Assembly: GCA_900545955.1 (NCBI GenBank)
Contig: URAU01000001.1
Coordinates: 1 to 64,000, forward strand
Reading direction: 5' to 3'
Source of the DNA: an uncultured Porphyromonadaceae bacterium
GTDB lineage: Bacteria; Bacteroidota; Bacteroidia; Bacteroidales; Muribaculaceae
DNA: 64,000 nucleotides
Shown here piece by piece: positions 49,818 to 59,283 of this stretch. The notes beneath the pieces were generated by a model. It saw only the letters and a program-made list of their open reading frames with translations. It was not told where the DNA came from and did no database searches. Made by a program: the position numbers and the translations under genes. Each line of letters opens with the position of its first letter. Position 1 is the first letter of the stretch.

Positions 49818-52280
49818 CTATGCCAGGGTTATCACGGTGATTCCCGCTCCGCCGAATTGCGGGTGCTCATCGCGGTACGACGCCACTCCCGGAGTGGAGT
49901 CGAGAGCCTGACGGATGGCCTGACGGAGAGCCCCTGTGCCGGTGCCGTGGAGAATCCGCACTTCTCCCTGGTTGAACTGAATGGCATCGTCAAGAAAATA
50001 TGTAACGGCCTGAAGAGCCTCATCCACACGCATGCCGCGCACATCGAGCTCGCGTTTGAATTGTAGCTGTTTCTGCCTGATGTCCGAGGTGGTCTGTTCG
50101 CTTACGAACGATACCGCACCGGCAGCCGTCGTCGGTCGGGAAAGGGTGGGGGTCAGGCGGCTCAGTTTCACGCTGGTTTTCAGTTGGCCGAAAGCCACCG
50201 TGGCGTTCTGACCCTGCAGGTCGATAATGGTGCCGGGAGCGCCCTGTCCGTCGAGTTTTACGAAATCGCCTACTGCAAGAGGTTTCGCCGCTGCCGTGGC
50301 GCCGGTTTGCTTCGGTTTCTTCGCTTTGGGCGCTTTTTTCAGAAGGGTATGGTCGGCTGCGGGAGTATCCGAGGCCAGTCGCTGGCGCTCCTTCTGCATC
50401 TCGGCGCGGGCTGCGCGTGTCCGTTCCTTATCCGCCTGACTCTCGCGAATTTCGCGTATGGTGCGTTCGATTGTGGCGTTGCTCCCTTCAAGTATCTTCT
50501 TCGCTTCCTCCTTGGCTTCGGCGAGAATGGTGCGCCTGTTGGCCCGCAGAGTTTCAGCCTCGTTTTCGTAGCGCTCGAGTGTCTGCTCTATTTTCTTCTC
50601 TTTCTGGCGGATCTGCATGCGCTTGTTCTCCCAGTAGCGTTTGTCGCGGGCAATGTCGAGAAGATATTTGTCGAGGTTCACATAGTCGCTTCCCACAATC
50701 TCCGCGGCTTCGTCGATGATATCTGCTGGCAGCCCGGATTTACGGGCTATCTCGATTGCAAACGAGCTCCCGGGCTGCCCGATGGAGAGCCGGAACAGCG
50801 GACGCATCTTCTGGCGGTCGTAGAGCATGGAGCCGTTTATCAGGCCGGGAGTCTCCGACGCGTAATGTTTCAGATTCTGGTAGTGTGTGGTCACGATGCC
50901 CCACATATGCCGGTCGTTGAACGCATGGAGGAGTGCCTGGGCGATTGCGCCGCCAATCTGAGGCTCCGTGCCACCTCCGAATTCGTCTATGAGGATGAGC
51001 GACGACTCATTGCCTCCGAGCAGCACGCGCATATTGCGCAGGTGGGAACTATAGGTCGAAAGGTCGTCGTCGATCGACTGGTCGTCGCCGATGTCGATGA
51101 AGATGCTTTTGAAAATACCCATGCGCGAATTTTCGTAGACCGGTGGGAGCATTCCGCACTGCATCATGTACTGAATGATTCCCACAGTTTTCAGTGTCAC
51201 CGACTTGCCGCCGGCATTCGGCCCCGAAATCACCAGTATGCGGCTCTCAGGGGTCAGACGGATGTCGAGCGGAACGATTTCCTTGTTTTGCCGGCGCAGC
51301 GACTGCAGCAGTCCCGGATGAACGGCATGATACCATTCCAGGGCTTCCCGCATTTCGATATGAGGCAGTGTGGCGTCGCAGTTGCGCGCCATGCGTGCTT
51401 TGGCGGAAATAAAATCAAAATGCCCGAGAGTATCGTAACTGCGGAGTATCGCCGGGATGTCGGGGCGTATCGAGGCCGTGAACTCCTGGAGGATGCGCGC
51501 TATCTCGCGCAATTCCTCGATTTCAAGTTCGCGTGTACGGTTGTTGGCTTCCACCACTTCCGCCGGTTCGATATAGCATGTCTTGCCGGTAGCCGATTCA
51601 TCGTGTACTATGCCCTGGATCTTCCGTTTATGCATCGGCGCTATCGGTAGCACGAGCCGCCCGTCTCGTATGGTGGGGGCGGCATCTTTGTCGAGCATTC
51701 CGGCTTCGGCGGCCGATGCCATTACGCGCCGCATTATGGCTCCCACAGAGCCGCGCACTCGCTGAAGCTCGCGGCGGATTCTGCCGAGTTCAGTCGAGGC
51801 GGTGTCGAGCATCTCGCCTGTGTCGTCGATCAGGCGCCCTATCGTCTTCAGAATCGAGGGGAAACACTCGATGTCGTTGCAAAGCTCGCTGAGACGCGGA
51901 AATGTTGGCGTTGCTTCGTCGGATGTATGCGAGGAGAAAAATCCCGCAACTTCGGCGGAGCTGACGAGCGTCTGGCGCAGGCGATGTAGTTCCTCAAGAG
52001 TAAGCGAGGCGCCCTCCACGCGGCAGCGCATCAATGCCGGTGCCACATTATGTAGACCACCCAGCGGGAACGCTTCTCCCGAGGTGAGAATCGAGAGCAT
52101 CTCTGCGGTTCGTTCCAATGCGAGGGTTATCTCCTCCGGATCGGTGGAAAAACGCATTGCCTCAGCATACTCTTTCCCTTTTTCTCCGGAGCAGTTTGCC
52201 GATAGTTCATGCCTTATGGCAGTGAAGCCGATTTTGTCTTCAAATGTTTCAGGATATATCAATGGTGTGTCTGATTTCAT
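49818..52280 (-). CDS. mutS2: Endonuclease MutS2
   Basis: The 820-residue product from ATG 52280 has a MutS core domain (about 1-300), an ATPase domain with Walker A GPNAGGKS (about 350) and FGGGTEPQIG, a long coiled coil (about 515-620), and a C-terminal Smr nuclease domain (about 745-820: LDVRGMRVDEAL, HGTGTGALR). The mismatch-binding N-terminal domain of MutS1 is absent, as expected. MutS2 acts on branched DNA or, in some bacteria, on collided ribosomes. A -7 element lies only 10 nt before the ATG. Confidence 0.95.
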   Translation of the reverse strand: MKSDTPLIYPETFEDKIGFTAIRHELSANCSGEKGKEYAEAMRFSTDPEEITLALERTAEMLSILTSGEAFPLGGLHNVAPALMRCRVEGASLTLEELHRLRQTLVSSAEVAGFFSSHTSDEATPTFPRLSELCNDIECFPSILKTIGRLIDDTGEMLDTASTELGRIRRELQRVRGSVGAIMRRVMASAAEAGMLDKDAAPTIRDGRLVLPIAPMHKRKIQGIVHDESATGKTCYIEPAEVVEANNRTRELEIEELREIARILQEFTASIRPDIPAILRSYDTLGHFDFISAKARMARNCDATLPHIEMREALEWYHAVHPGLLQSLRRQNKEIVPLDIRLTPESRILVISGPNAGGKSVTLKTVGIIQYMMQCGMLPPVYENSRMGIFKSIFIDIGDDQSIDDDLSTYSSHLRNMRVLLGGNESSLILIDEFGGGTEPQIGGAIAQALLHAFNDRHMWGIVTTHYQNLKHYASETPGLINGSMLYDRQKMRPLFRLSIGQPGSSFAIEIARKSGLPADIIDEAAEIVGSDYVNLDKYLLDIARDKRYWENKRMQIRQKEKKIEQTLERYENEAETLRANRRTILAEAKEEAKKILEGSNATIERTIREIRESQADKERTRAARAEMQKERQRLASDTPAADHTLLKKAPKAKKPKQTGATAAAKPLAVGDFVKLDGQGAPGTIIDLQGQNATVAFGQLKTSVKLSRLTPTLSRPTTAAGAVSFVSEQTTSDIRQKQLQFKRELDVRGMRVDEALQAVTYFLDDAIQFNQGEVRILHGTGTGALRQAIRQALDSTPGVASYRDEHPQFGGAGITVITLA

Positions 52281-52289
52281 TTTGGAGTG

Positions 52290-52297
52290 CAAATTTA
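52290..52297 (-). promoter_or_regulatory. -7 element (TAAATTTG) abutting the mutS2 start
   Basis: The minus strand reads TAAATTTG ending 10 nt before the ATG at 52280. No downstream ATG is in a family-compatible place, so the mRNA is predicted to be leaderless or to have a leader of a few nt. Confidence 0.5.
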
Positions 52298-52320
52298 GCC
52301 AATCTTCGGGGATTTATTAT

Positions 52321-52328
52321 TAACTTTG
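52321..52328 (+). promoter_or_regulatory. -7 element (TAACTTTG) for the DUF695 gene
   Basis: TAACTTTG is 52 nt upstream of the DUF695 ATG and divergent from the mutS2 element 23 nt away. Confidence 0.5.
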
Positions 52329-52379
52329 AAATGCTATTATTGTTGTAATATTGACTTATACGTAACTGGTCGAATTATT

Positions 52380-52871
52380 ATGTCAAATTGGATTACTGCT
52401 CCCTTCGAAAGTGTCGAGGGTGAAAATCTGGTTATGTGCACCATGCGCACCGACGTGAGCCGCTTCCGCGAGAATCCGCGTTTCAGGTTCCGCGTAGAGG
52501 TGGAATGGCCTTATGAGCCGGCGGCAGGCGGTATGCCGCCTGAGAGCCTCGGTCATGAGCTTGAGGCTGTGGTCGATGCTCTGCAGAGTGTGCTAAAGGC
52601 CGACCCTGTGGCGGTGCTGACGGGTGTCTACACCGGTAACGGCAGCCGCACGATGGTATTCTATACGCTGAGCCTCCATATTTTCCAGCGTAAGTTCAAC
52701 GAGGCTCTGGCCGATTTCCCGGCTCTGCCGCTTGAGTTCGAGGCTTTTGAGGACCCGGACTGGGAGGAATACGGTTCGATGCTCTCTCAGGTGCGCCGTG
52801 TCGACGATGAGCTTGACAGCGGGGAGGTTCTCGACGTAGACGAATCCGACGATGCTGACGAATCCGACTGA
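52380..52871 (+). CDS. DUF695 family protein
   Basis: The 163-residue product from ATG 52380 starts MSNWITAPFESVEGENLVMC. It has an alpha/beta layout like that of DUF695 proteins (FRFRVEVEWPYEP, DPVAVLTGVYTGNGSRTMVFY) and an Asp/Glu-rich tail. Function is unknown. It has its own promoter and is followed 56 nt later by the DUF4293 gene. Confidence 0.75.
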   Translation: MSNWITAPFESVEGENLVMCTMRTDVSRFRENPRFRFRVEVEWPYEPAAGGMPPESLGHELEAVVDALQSVLKADPVAVLTGVYTGNGSRTMVFYTLSLHIFQRKFNEALADFPALPLEFEAFEDPDWEEYGSMLSQVRRVDDELDSGEVLDVDESDDADESD

Positions 52872-52927
52872 GGCCCAATGATTTCCTGATTCTTCCTGAT
52901 TATTAATTGTAAAACGACTTATAGATT

Positions 52928-53359
52928 ATGGTAATTCAACGTTGGCAAACCGTATGGTTGCTTATGGCGGCTATCCTGGCCGCAGTATTCTGCTTTGTTC
53001 CGATGGCTTCGATAGCCGACGATATGTCGCCGGAAAGCGCGACTTTCCTTCGCCCAGCCGATCTCCCGGTGCTGTTTGTGGTCGACGGGGTGGTGGCACT
53101 CCTTCTTTTCATAGCCATTTTCCTTTATAAGAATACGGCCCGTCAGCGCACCGTTACGCTTGTATCGATGCTTCTTATCGTGGTCGTAATGGTTACGGAA
53201 GTTTGCTACCTCCTTTCGTGGGACGCCGGCGCCGGCGCCAGAGTGGAGTGGCTTGGAAGCATTTTCCTGCTTCTCGGGGCTTTGGTTTCGGCGGTACTGG
53301 CCTATCGGGGTATCCGTCATGACGAACGTCTGCTCCGCGCTGCCGACCGGCTGCGCTGA
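52928..53359 (+). CDS. DUF4293 membrane protein
   Basis: This 143-residue protein has four membrane helices and the N-terminal signature IQRWQTVWLLMAAIL, typical of the Bacteroidota DUF4293 family. Function is unknown. It probably forms a unit with the preceding DUF695 gene and converges on the kinase-like gene 3 nt away. Confidence 0.82.
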   Translation: MVIQRWQTVWLLMAAILAAVFCFVPMASIADDMSPESATFLRPADLPVLFVVDGVVALLLFIAIFLYKNTARQRTVTLVSMLLIVVVMVTEVCYLLSWDAGAGARVEWLGSIFLLLGALVSAVLAYRGIRHDERLLRAADRLR

Positions 53360-53362
53360 TGC

Positions 53363-55462
53363 TCAGTTCAGCGGCAGAGTAAGCACAAACTGCGCCCCGA
53401 GCGTATATTTGGTGTTTACGGCCAGACTGCCTCCGAGCATATCGGCGAAATGACGCGCTATGGAGAGCCCGATGCCGATACCCTGACTTGATTTGTTGAT
53501 TTTTACGAAGCGGCGGAATATGTATTCTGCCGCTTCGGGCTTTATTCCGATACCGGTGTCGGTCACTCGGATGTATACGCACCCGTTCTCATTGTCGACG
53601 GTATAACCCAGAGAAATCTCTCCCTCTTCGGTGAACTTTGCGGCGTTGGAAAGAAGCTGAATCAGAATGCGCATCAGGCGTCGGGAATCTGTGTTGAGCG
53701 ATATGTCGGGAAGGTTATTCTCCAGACGGATGCTCACTCCTGGGTTGAGTTTATGGCGGACGGAATCAACCGCGGCCTCGCAGATAGGCCGGATCAGCTC
53801 ACGTTTGAATATCAGTTTCACGTTGTTCGTGTCGATTTCCGACAGGTCGAGCACATCGTTGGCCGTTGTCTTGAGCAGTTCGGCATTGAAATTCACAAGG
53901 TCTGCGAAATGGCGCAGATATGGCTTGTCGTTGGCTTCCGAGCAGTCTACAATTAGGTTGGTGTATTCCGTTATGATGTTGAGCGGCCCGGTCACTTCGC
54001 CGCTCATGTTCTGAATGAAGTCGGTCTTGATATGGTTGGCCGCCTCCGCATCGTCGCGGGCACGCATCAGGTCGGCCTGGGCCAGCCTGAGATTTTCGCT
54101 TTCAGCCTGCAGTGCGGTGTTGGATGCTGCAAGATGTCGCGCGAGTTTGCGCGAATGAATCCAGAGCCAGAGCGTCAGCATAAGAAGTAGGAGCAGAATC
54201 CCCGCCGCCACTATGCCGATTATAGCCATGCGCCGTTCGAGAGCCATGGATTCACGGTTGTGCTGGGCGCGCATCTGGTTTATGTCGTATACAAGCTGCA
54301 ATTCCTTGTACTTCTCCTCATTGCGCTGGCTAAGGGTGTTTTCAAGCATCGTATTGTAGTCGCGCGAAGCCTGGAGGAGCGTTTCGTGGTCGCCGGTATG
54401 TTCGGCTGCTGTGATAGCCATTTTGAGCATCTGCCGGCGGCATGACGCGTTATAGGGATAGTCGATCGCCTGTTTCAGCAATTCGAGCGCTTTGTCGTAT
54501 TGCTGCCGGTACATGGCGTAATATATCTGCGGGCGGAGCGATATGCGGTTGGTTGTGGCGGCTGTGGAATCGGTTGCCACAATATCCATCACTTTCCGGT
54601 AATAATCTTCTATATCCCTTTTGGAAAGATGTGGATAATTGGCAAGGAGCCTTGTATAGGCGATATAGCGGTTGGCGTCGTACGAACGGTATTTGCGCCG
54701 GAGGCCCGTGCGGCCGGATTCAAGGTCGTCGATGCTTTTCAGAAGCTTGGTATCTGCGTTGATGGCTTTTGAATACTCTTCATTTTCGGTATAGACCATG
54801 GCCGCCTGCACGTAGTAGATGTTGCGTAGAGATGTCGCTTCAGGCCGTAGATTTTCAATTAGTCGTCCCAGTCGGTCGAGATATTTCGATAGCAGATCGC
54901 CTTGCGAGGATTCTCCGATATACAGACTTATGGCATGCAGCAGAACGATACTGCGATATACGTCGGTTTCGTTGCCGGCGTTGGCCTCCCGCAGAAGCTT
55001 GCGAAGTTGGGTCTCGCGTTCTTCCGGAGTGCTGTAGCGCACACTGTATAGATTTTTCATCATGGCGATGAAGGTAAGCGTCTCCTTGCGGTCGTCGCTG
55101 TCGGGGAAGCGTGAGGCCAGCTCCATGTCCAGATTTAGCAGGGAGTCGTTTTTGAAATGGTTGTTGGCCAGATTCCTTACGGCGTCCAGACCCACCGCCG
55201 TATTTCCAGACCGGAGCGCGATTTCCACAATCTTTCTGCCTGTTTCATCGCGATGGCCGCGACCCGAAAGGTCGTAGATATCGGTCAGAAGCGCGAGGCT
55301 GTCGTTTGCGGTTTTGGCATTCAGGAGAACTCTCTGCAGGCTGTCGGCCATAATCGCCGATCGGGCCGGCGTATTGGTCGCGGCCTGAATAGCGGAATCA
55401 GTGGGTGTCAGCAGCGACATGGTGGCAGTCAGGGCGCATATCAGTTTATTGCGGTGTTTCAT
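53363..55462 (-). CDS. Histidine-kinase-like protein lacking the phospho-acceptor His
   Basis: This 699-residue protein has a signal-like N-terminus, a periplasmic helical repeat region of TPR type (about 35-400) and one membrane helix (about 409-432). A coiled coil, a HisKA-like helix pair and a C-terminal HATPase domain follow. The ATP-binding boxes look intact: N box LLSNAAKF, G1 DTGIGI, F box RRFVK, G2 GIGIGLSIA. The H box reads NMSGEVTGPLN where active kinases have MSHEIRTPLN; the His position is Gly488 (codon 53999-54001) and the Arg is Thr. Autophosphorylation on this protein is therefore not expected. No response regulator is adjacent. Confidence 0.88.
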   Translation of the reverse strand: MKHRNKLICALTATMSLLTPTDSAIQAATNTPARSAIMADSLQRVLLNAKTANDSLALLTDIYDLSGRGHRDETGRKIVEIALRSGNTAVGLDAVRNLANNHFKNDSLLNLDMELASRFPDSDDRKETLTFIAMMKNLYSVRYSTPEERETQLRKLLREANAGNETDVYRSIVLLHAISLYIGESSQGDLLSKYLDRLGRLIENLRPEATSLRNIYYVQAAMVYTENEEYSKAINADTKLLKSIDDLESGRTGLRRKYRSYDANRYIAYTRLLANYPHLSKRDIEDYYRKVMDIVATDSTAATTNRISLRPQIYYAMYRQQYDKALELLKQAIDYPYNASCRRQMLKMAITAAEHTGDHETLLQASRDYNTMLENTLSQRNEEKYKELQLVYDINQMRAQHNRESMALERRMAIIGIVAAGILLLLLMLTLWLWIHSRKLARHLAASNTALQAESENLRLAQADLMRARDDAEAANHIKTDFIQNMSGEVTGPLNIITEYTNLIVDCSEANDKPYLRHFADLVNFNAELLKTTANDVLDLSEIDTNNVKLIFKRELIRPICEAAVDSVRHKLNPGVSIRLENNLPDISLNTDSRRLMRILIQLLSNAAKFTEEGEISLGYTVDNENGCVYIRVTDTGIGIKPEAAEYIFRRFVKINKSSQGIGIGLSIARHFADMLGGSLAVNTKYTLGAQFVLTLPLN

Positions 55463-55501
55463 TGTCGTGGTAAGGGTAGGGATGGATGTTGTGAGGTTTG
55501 T

Positions 55502-58500
55502 TCAGTCGTCTTTGTCGGTGCGGCATATTGAGGTGAACCGGCAGAGTCGGCAATGTGATATATCGTCGGTACATCTGAACGGCTCGTCGGAAAAAAGTTC
55601 GTTGAGATGACCTATGAGCAGCCTGTTGAGTTGCGGGGAATAGTCACGGTAATCGAGTATTCTCCATTTCGTCGATCTGGGCATCTGTTTGAGGGCGATG
55701 TCGCTTTCGGTCTGCGGTCTGAAGGGCGCTATACGGATTTTGTATGGGCCCACAGGCTCAAGCATAAGGCGACGGAGCGAATACAGCGACAGAGAAATCG
55801 GCTCATCGCAGTTTTTCCTTGCCGCATATGCCTGGGCATACAGCATGAGCTGGAGCAGTCCTTTGGATTTGTAGTTTGTGAAGACCGATTCGAGGTCCTG
55901 AGCTTCGTCGGAGTCTCCTCCAGTCTTATAATCGACTATGCGCAGGCGAGGGGTGCCGTCGGAATCCGGCACTCGGTCAACCCGGTCGATTCGGCATGTG
56001 AAATTGAATGTCATGGAGTTGCCCGTGTCGTCGGTCAGGGTCAGAGGCCCCTCTTCCCCCTTGCCCCATTCGCCGTGTAGATACACGAAAGGGGTGAGGT
56101 CGCGGTCGCGTTCCAGAGTTTTTTTTACATACTGTGCTACGATGCTACCTGTCAGTTTGTTTTGCCCGGAGAGCGAAAAGTCGAGGCGGTCGTCCGGGAG
56201 GTTGAGGAAGTTTCTGTTGATGGCCCGCGTGGTCAGCACCTGAATGGTCCGGTCATTGCGGTTCAGGAAGCCGTCGATGGTCGATGCTTCCACAAGTACG
56301 CCGTTGGGCGAATCCTTCAGCAGCGAGTCGTATACATTCTCAAGCACTTCGTGCACTATCGTGCCGTAGGTGCTCTCGTCTATCCATTCCGTGGGCTGGT
56401 CCTCGCGCGAATAGCCTGCCACATACTGCAGATAGAACGACATGGGGCAGCTCAGATACTGATTTATACGGCTGGCCGACAGATACAGCGCTTCGGGGCC
56501 GCTCGTGCGGTAGCGGTTGAGATGCCGCCGGATGCTCTCGCTTTTTTCCACGATAAATGCAGTCTCTTCCGGATTGTGCATCCTATAGGCATACGTCGAG
56601 CGTCTGAATCCCATCGGCCGGTATATGTGCTCAAGCTGGTGGATATAGCGCGAGGGCTGTGTGCGTCGGCCGGTTGCGCGGGCGTCGTAGAGAAGATATA
56701 CGTTGTGTGCGCGCGAAATCATGCGGTAGAACCGATAGGCGAATATTGCCTCCTGCTCGTCGGGGGTGGTAAGCCCGAATGCACGGCGAAGTACCGGGGG
56801 GATGAACGAAGCGGTAAAACGTACGCGCGGAAATACACGTTCGTTCATCGAAGGTATAATTAGAGTGTCGAAATCGAGCGAACGGGCTTCGAGAACACCC
56901 ATTATCTGCAGACCGATGAGCGGCAACCCCTCGAATGAAATCATTTCGCCCTGCACCATTCGGTCGGCGAGGGTGAATGCCGTTGTCTTGTCTATCGGCG
57001 CGTCGGGTGGGAGATATATTCCACAGAATCCCTTCAGGCGGTCGATGGCTTCGCCGTAGGCTTGCAGAAAAGCATGCTGAACGGCATTTGCGTCGTTCGG
57101 GCCATCCGCTACCGGAACCGTTTCGCGTGAGGAATCATCATCGAAATCAGTTTCATCGGCCGGGGTGGAGACCTTCTTCTGTGAATCTGCGCCGAGGGCG
57201 GTTTCGAGCCAGCGAACCACCTCGTGCTGGTAATCGAACGCTTCTCCGACTGTCAGGCGGTCGGGGAGGGGTGTGAATATCGGAAGCAGCTCTCTGCGTT
57301 CGTCGTTCTCTGCGAAAAATGATTTCGGCACCGAAATGAGGTGGCGGGTCTGAAGGTCGAACAGCGCGTGAATGCAGGCGTCGAGCGAGCGTTCCTGCAC
57401 AATCGGATTGGAAAGCACCCTCGCCACGTCGTCGGCAAAGAAGGTCTTTTGCCCGTTGCTTGTCGATGTATGGCGCTGCATCAGCGCGATGTCGCGCAGC
57501 AGACCTGCCGCCGCCGTGTTGCGCAGTTTGTAGCCCATGGTGATGTTCAGCTTGCCGATGTCGTCGGGAAGCGAACTGAGCAGTGGCGTCAGCAGATTCT
57601 CTTCCGGCAGGACGACGGCAGTGTCGCGCAGCAGGTTGTCTTCTGTATTTGGGTCGGCTCCTCCATCCGTTTCGTGTATATGTTTCAGACGTTGCACACG
57701 GATTTTCTCCAGCAGTTCGCCTACGGCTTTGGCCTGCCCGACACGCGAAGGCACTCCTATTGCGTGTATGGGTGGAAAATCCTCCACGGGGGGCACGCAT
57801 GGATAGAGCGAAGGCAGCATTTTTGAATATCGTTCCACGGTGCGCGCTCCATCCGACTGGTGGTCGCCTCTGAAAGCCGGCGACGAGAGGTCCCAGTAGA
57901 AATCGGCAAGCGGGGTGCCGTCGGGATGCCGCAGGGTCTGCATCCGCTTCATTATCGCCAGCTGGGCATTCGTTATGGTATCGAAGCCTGTGAACACATA
58001 TCGGCGCCATCTGAAGTCCGGAGCGCCCATCTCTTTTATGGCGGCTACGGCGCGGCGCACCGACATTCCCGGCGAGTGCAGTCCCGACTGTTCCAGACGC
58101 TCTATGAAGTTGCGGTAAACTTCGCCAAGCACCTGCCATATTCTTAGAAAGCCCTTTGAGGCCTTGTGGTTGCCTTCGGAATCGTGTGGTCCGATATGAT
58201 TCCAGAACCGCTCTACGTCGGCGCGCAGGTTTGTGGTGTCGAAATAGTGGCCCAGTACCTCAATCTGTTCGGCAGTAAGATAGTTGGATGATATTTCTTT
58301 GAGGCGCTCTACGTTGGAGAATATCTTCTCCGGATCGGCCAGTGCGTGATCCACGTCGTCGAAGTCGTTGAGCAATACGTCGGCCCACTGTATGAATCGG
58401 TTGAAATCAATCGAAGAGGCGGCTTCGGCTCCGGCTCCCGCTCCGACTACGTCGCGGTATACGCCGAAAAGGATGAACACCATCTCCATGCGGTCGGCGG

Positions 58501-58714
58501 CCATGCTGCTTTGCGAGAAACTCTCGGTGAAATCCACTATGGTCGTCGTTTCCGGTAATATAATCCTTCGGCCTTCCTTTTGAGCTTCCGCGCGCATATA
58601 GTCCGTGAAATACACTGTGCTCCGTCGGTTGGGAAACACAAAACAGGTATCCACGAGAGTGTTGCTCTCATGGTGTAGATATGTCCGGGCTATCGATTGC
58701 AGAAAGGGTTTCAT
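55502..58714 (-). CDS. AddB-like PD-(D/E)XK nuclease with Fe-S cluster motif
   Basis: This 1070-residue protein resembles the AddB/RecB-family subunits of helicase-nuclease complexes. The N-terminal part (1-700) is a degenerate helicase-like region (CFVFPNRRSTVYF...). The C-terminal nuclease has GTIVHEVLENVY and the active-site IVDYKTGG. Cysteines in SRINQYLSCPMSFYLQY and C-terminal CRLCRFTSIC are placed as for the 4Fe-4S staple of AddB. It would act in double-strand-break processing, but no UvrD/AddA-type helicase gene is next to it. It lies 24 nt behind nrdG. Confidence 0.88.
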   Translation of the reverse strand: MKPFLQSIARTYLHHESNTLVDTCFVFPNRRSTVYFTDYMRAEAQKEGRRIILPETTTIVDFTESFSQSSMAADRMEMVFILFGVYRDVVGAGAGAEAASSIDFNRFIQWADVLLNDFDDVDHALADPEKIFSNVERLKEISSNYLTAEQIEVLGHYFDTTNLRADVERFWNHIGPHDSEGNHKASKGFLRIWQVLGEVYRNFIERLEQSGLHSPGMSVRRAVAAIKEMGAPDFRWRRYVFTGFDTITNAQLAIMKRMQTLRHPDGTPLADFYWDLSSPAFRGDHQSDGARTVERYSKMLPSLYPCVPPVEDFPPIHAIGVPSRVGQAKAVGELLEKIRVQRLKHIHETDGGADPNTEDNLLRDTAVVLPEENLLTPLLSSLPDDIGKLNITMGYKLRNTAAAGLLRDIALMQRHTSTSNGQKTFFADDVARVLSNPIVQERSLDACIHALFDLQTRHLISVPKSFFAENDERRELLPIFTPLPDRLTVGEAFDYQHEVVRWLETALGADSQKKVSTPADETDFDDDSSRETVPVADGPNDANAVQHAFLQAYGEAIDRLKGFCGIYLPPDAPIDKTTAFTLADRMVQGEMISFEGLPLIGLQIMGVLEARSLDFDTLIIPSMNERVFPRVRFTASFIPPVLRRAFGLTTPDEQEAIFAYRFYRMISRAHNVYLLYDARATGRRTQPSRYIHQLEHIYRPMGFRRSTYAYRMHNPEETAFIVEKSESIRRHLNRYRTSGPEALYLSASRINQYLSCPMSFYLQYVAGYSREDQPTEWIDESTYGTIVHEVLENVYDSLLKDSPNGVLVEASTIDGFLNRNDRTIQVLTTRAINRNFLNLPDDRLDFSLSGQNKLTGSIVAQYVKKTLERDRDLTPFVYLHGEWGKGEEGPLTLTDDTGNSMTFNFTCRIDRVDRVPDSDGTPRLRIVDYKTGGDSDEAQDLESVFTNYKSKGLLQLMLYAQAYAARKNCDEPISLSLYSLRRLMLEPVGPYKIRIAPFRPQTESDIALKQMPRSTKWRILDYRDYSPQLNRLLIGHLNELFSDEPFRCTDDISHCRLCRFTSICRTDKDD

Positions 58715-58738
58715 GGCGGAAGGCTTCGGTCGGAAGAA

Positions 58739-59224
58739 TTAGACGTATGGCTCGAAGAGAGTTATACGCCCGGATTCGAGCGTAGGTGCCACGGCGATGA
58801 GTCGCTGATTTGCCGAGCCTCGGAAAATCAGGTGAACATCCCGCTGCGCCTCTATGAACGGTCCGTCGACAACCACATCGATCCATGGCAGCAGGGCGCG
58901 GGCATCCGGCATTTCGAGCAGTTGTTCCATCAGGAAACCGGTATAAAGCCATATATCATAGCCTCGCTCCCGCAGCCGTGTGGCCAGCGGAAGCAATTCT
59001 TTGGCATGGTAGATCGGATCGCCTCCGGTCAGGGTTACGTTGAATCCGTTGGCCTCGACTTCCTCCATGATTCTGTCGACGCTCAGATCCGTGCCGCCGT
59101 TGAAATCCCACGACTGCGGATTGTGGCAGCCCGGGCAATGGTGGTCGCATCCGGCCAGATAGATTGATGTGCGAAGTCCCGGGCCGTCGACCGACGTGCC
59201 CGGGATTATATCCAGAACCTTCAT
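58739..59224 (-). CDS. nrdG: Anaerobic ribonucleotide reductase activating protein
   Basis: This 161-residue radical-SAM protein has the cluster motif CDHHCPGC (CxxxCxxC, about 30-37) and LTGGDPIYH for SAM binding. It uses SAM and an electron, in many organisms from flavodoxin, to form the glycyl radical on NrdD. It follows nrdD by 59 nt. Confidence 0.96.
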   Translation of the reverse strand: MKVLDIIPGTSVDGPGLRTSIYLAGCDHHCPGCHNPQSWDFNGGTDLSVDRIMEEVEANGFNVTLTGGDPIYHAKELLPLATRLRERGYDIWLYTGFLMEQLLEMPDARALLPWIDVVVDGPFIEAQRDVHLIFRGSANQRLIAVAPTLESGRITLFEPYV

Positions 59225-59283
59225 AAAGGTATGTGCATTAGTGTGTTGGCTTTAAAGCTCCATCGCATTGGAGTGAGATGTGG

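Noticed and set aside
50184..51650. 488-codon frame antisense to mutS2
   Set aside because: It is opposite the ATPase and coiled-coil parts of mutS2 and has no protein-like features.
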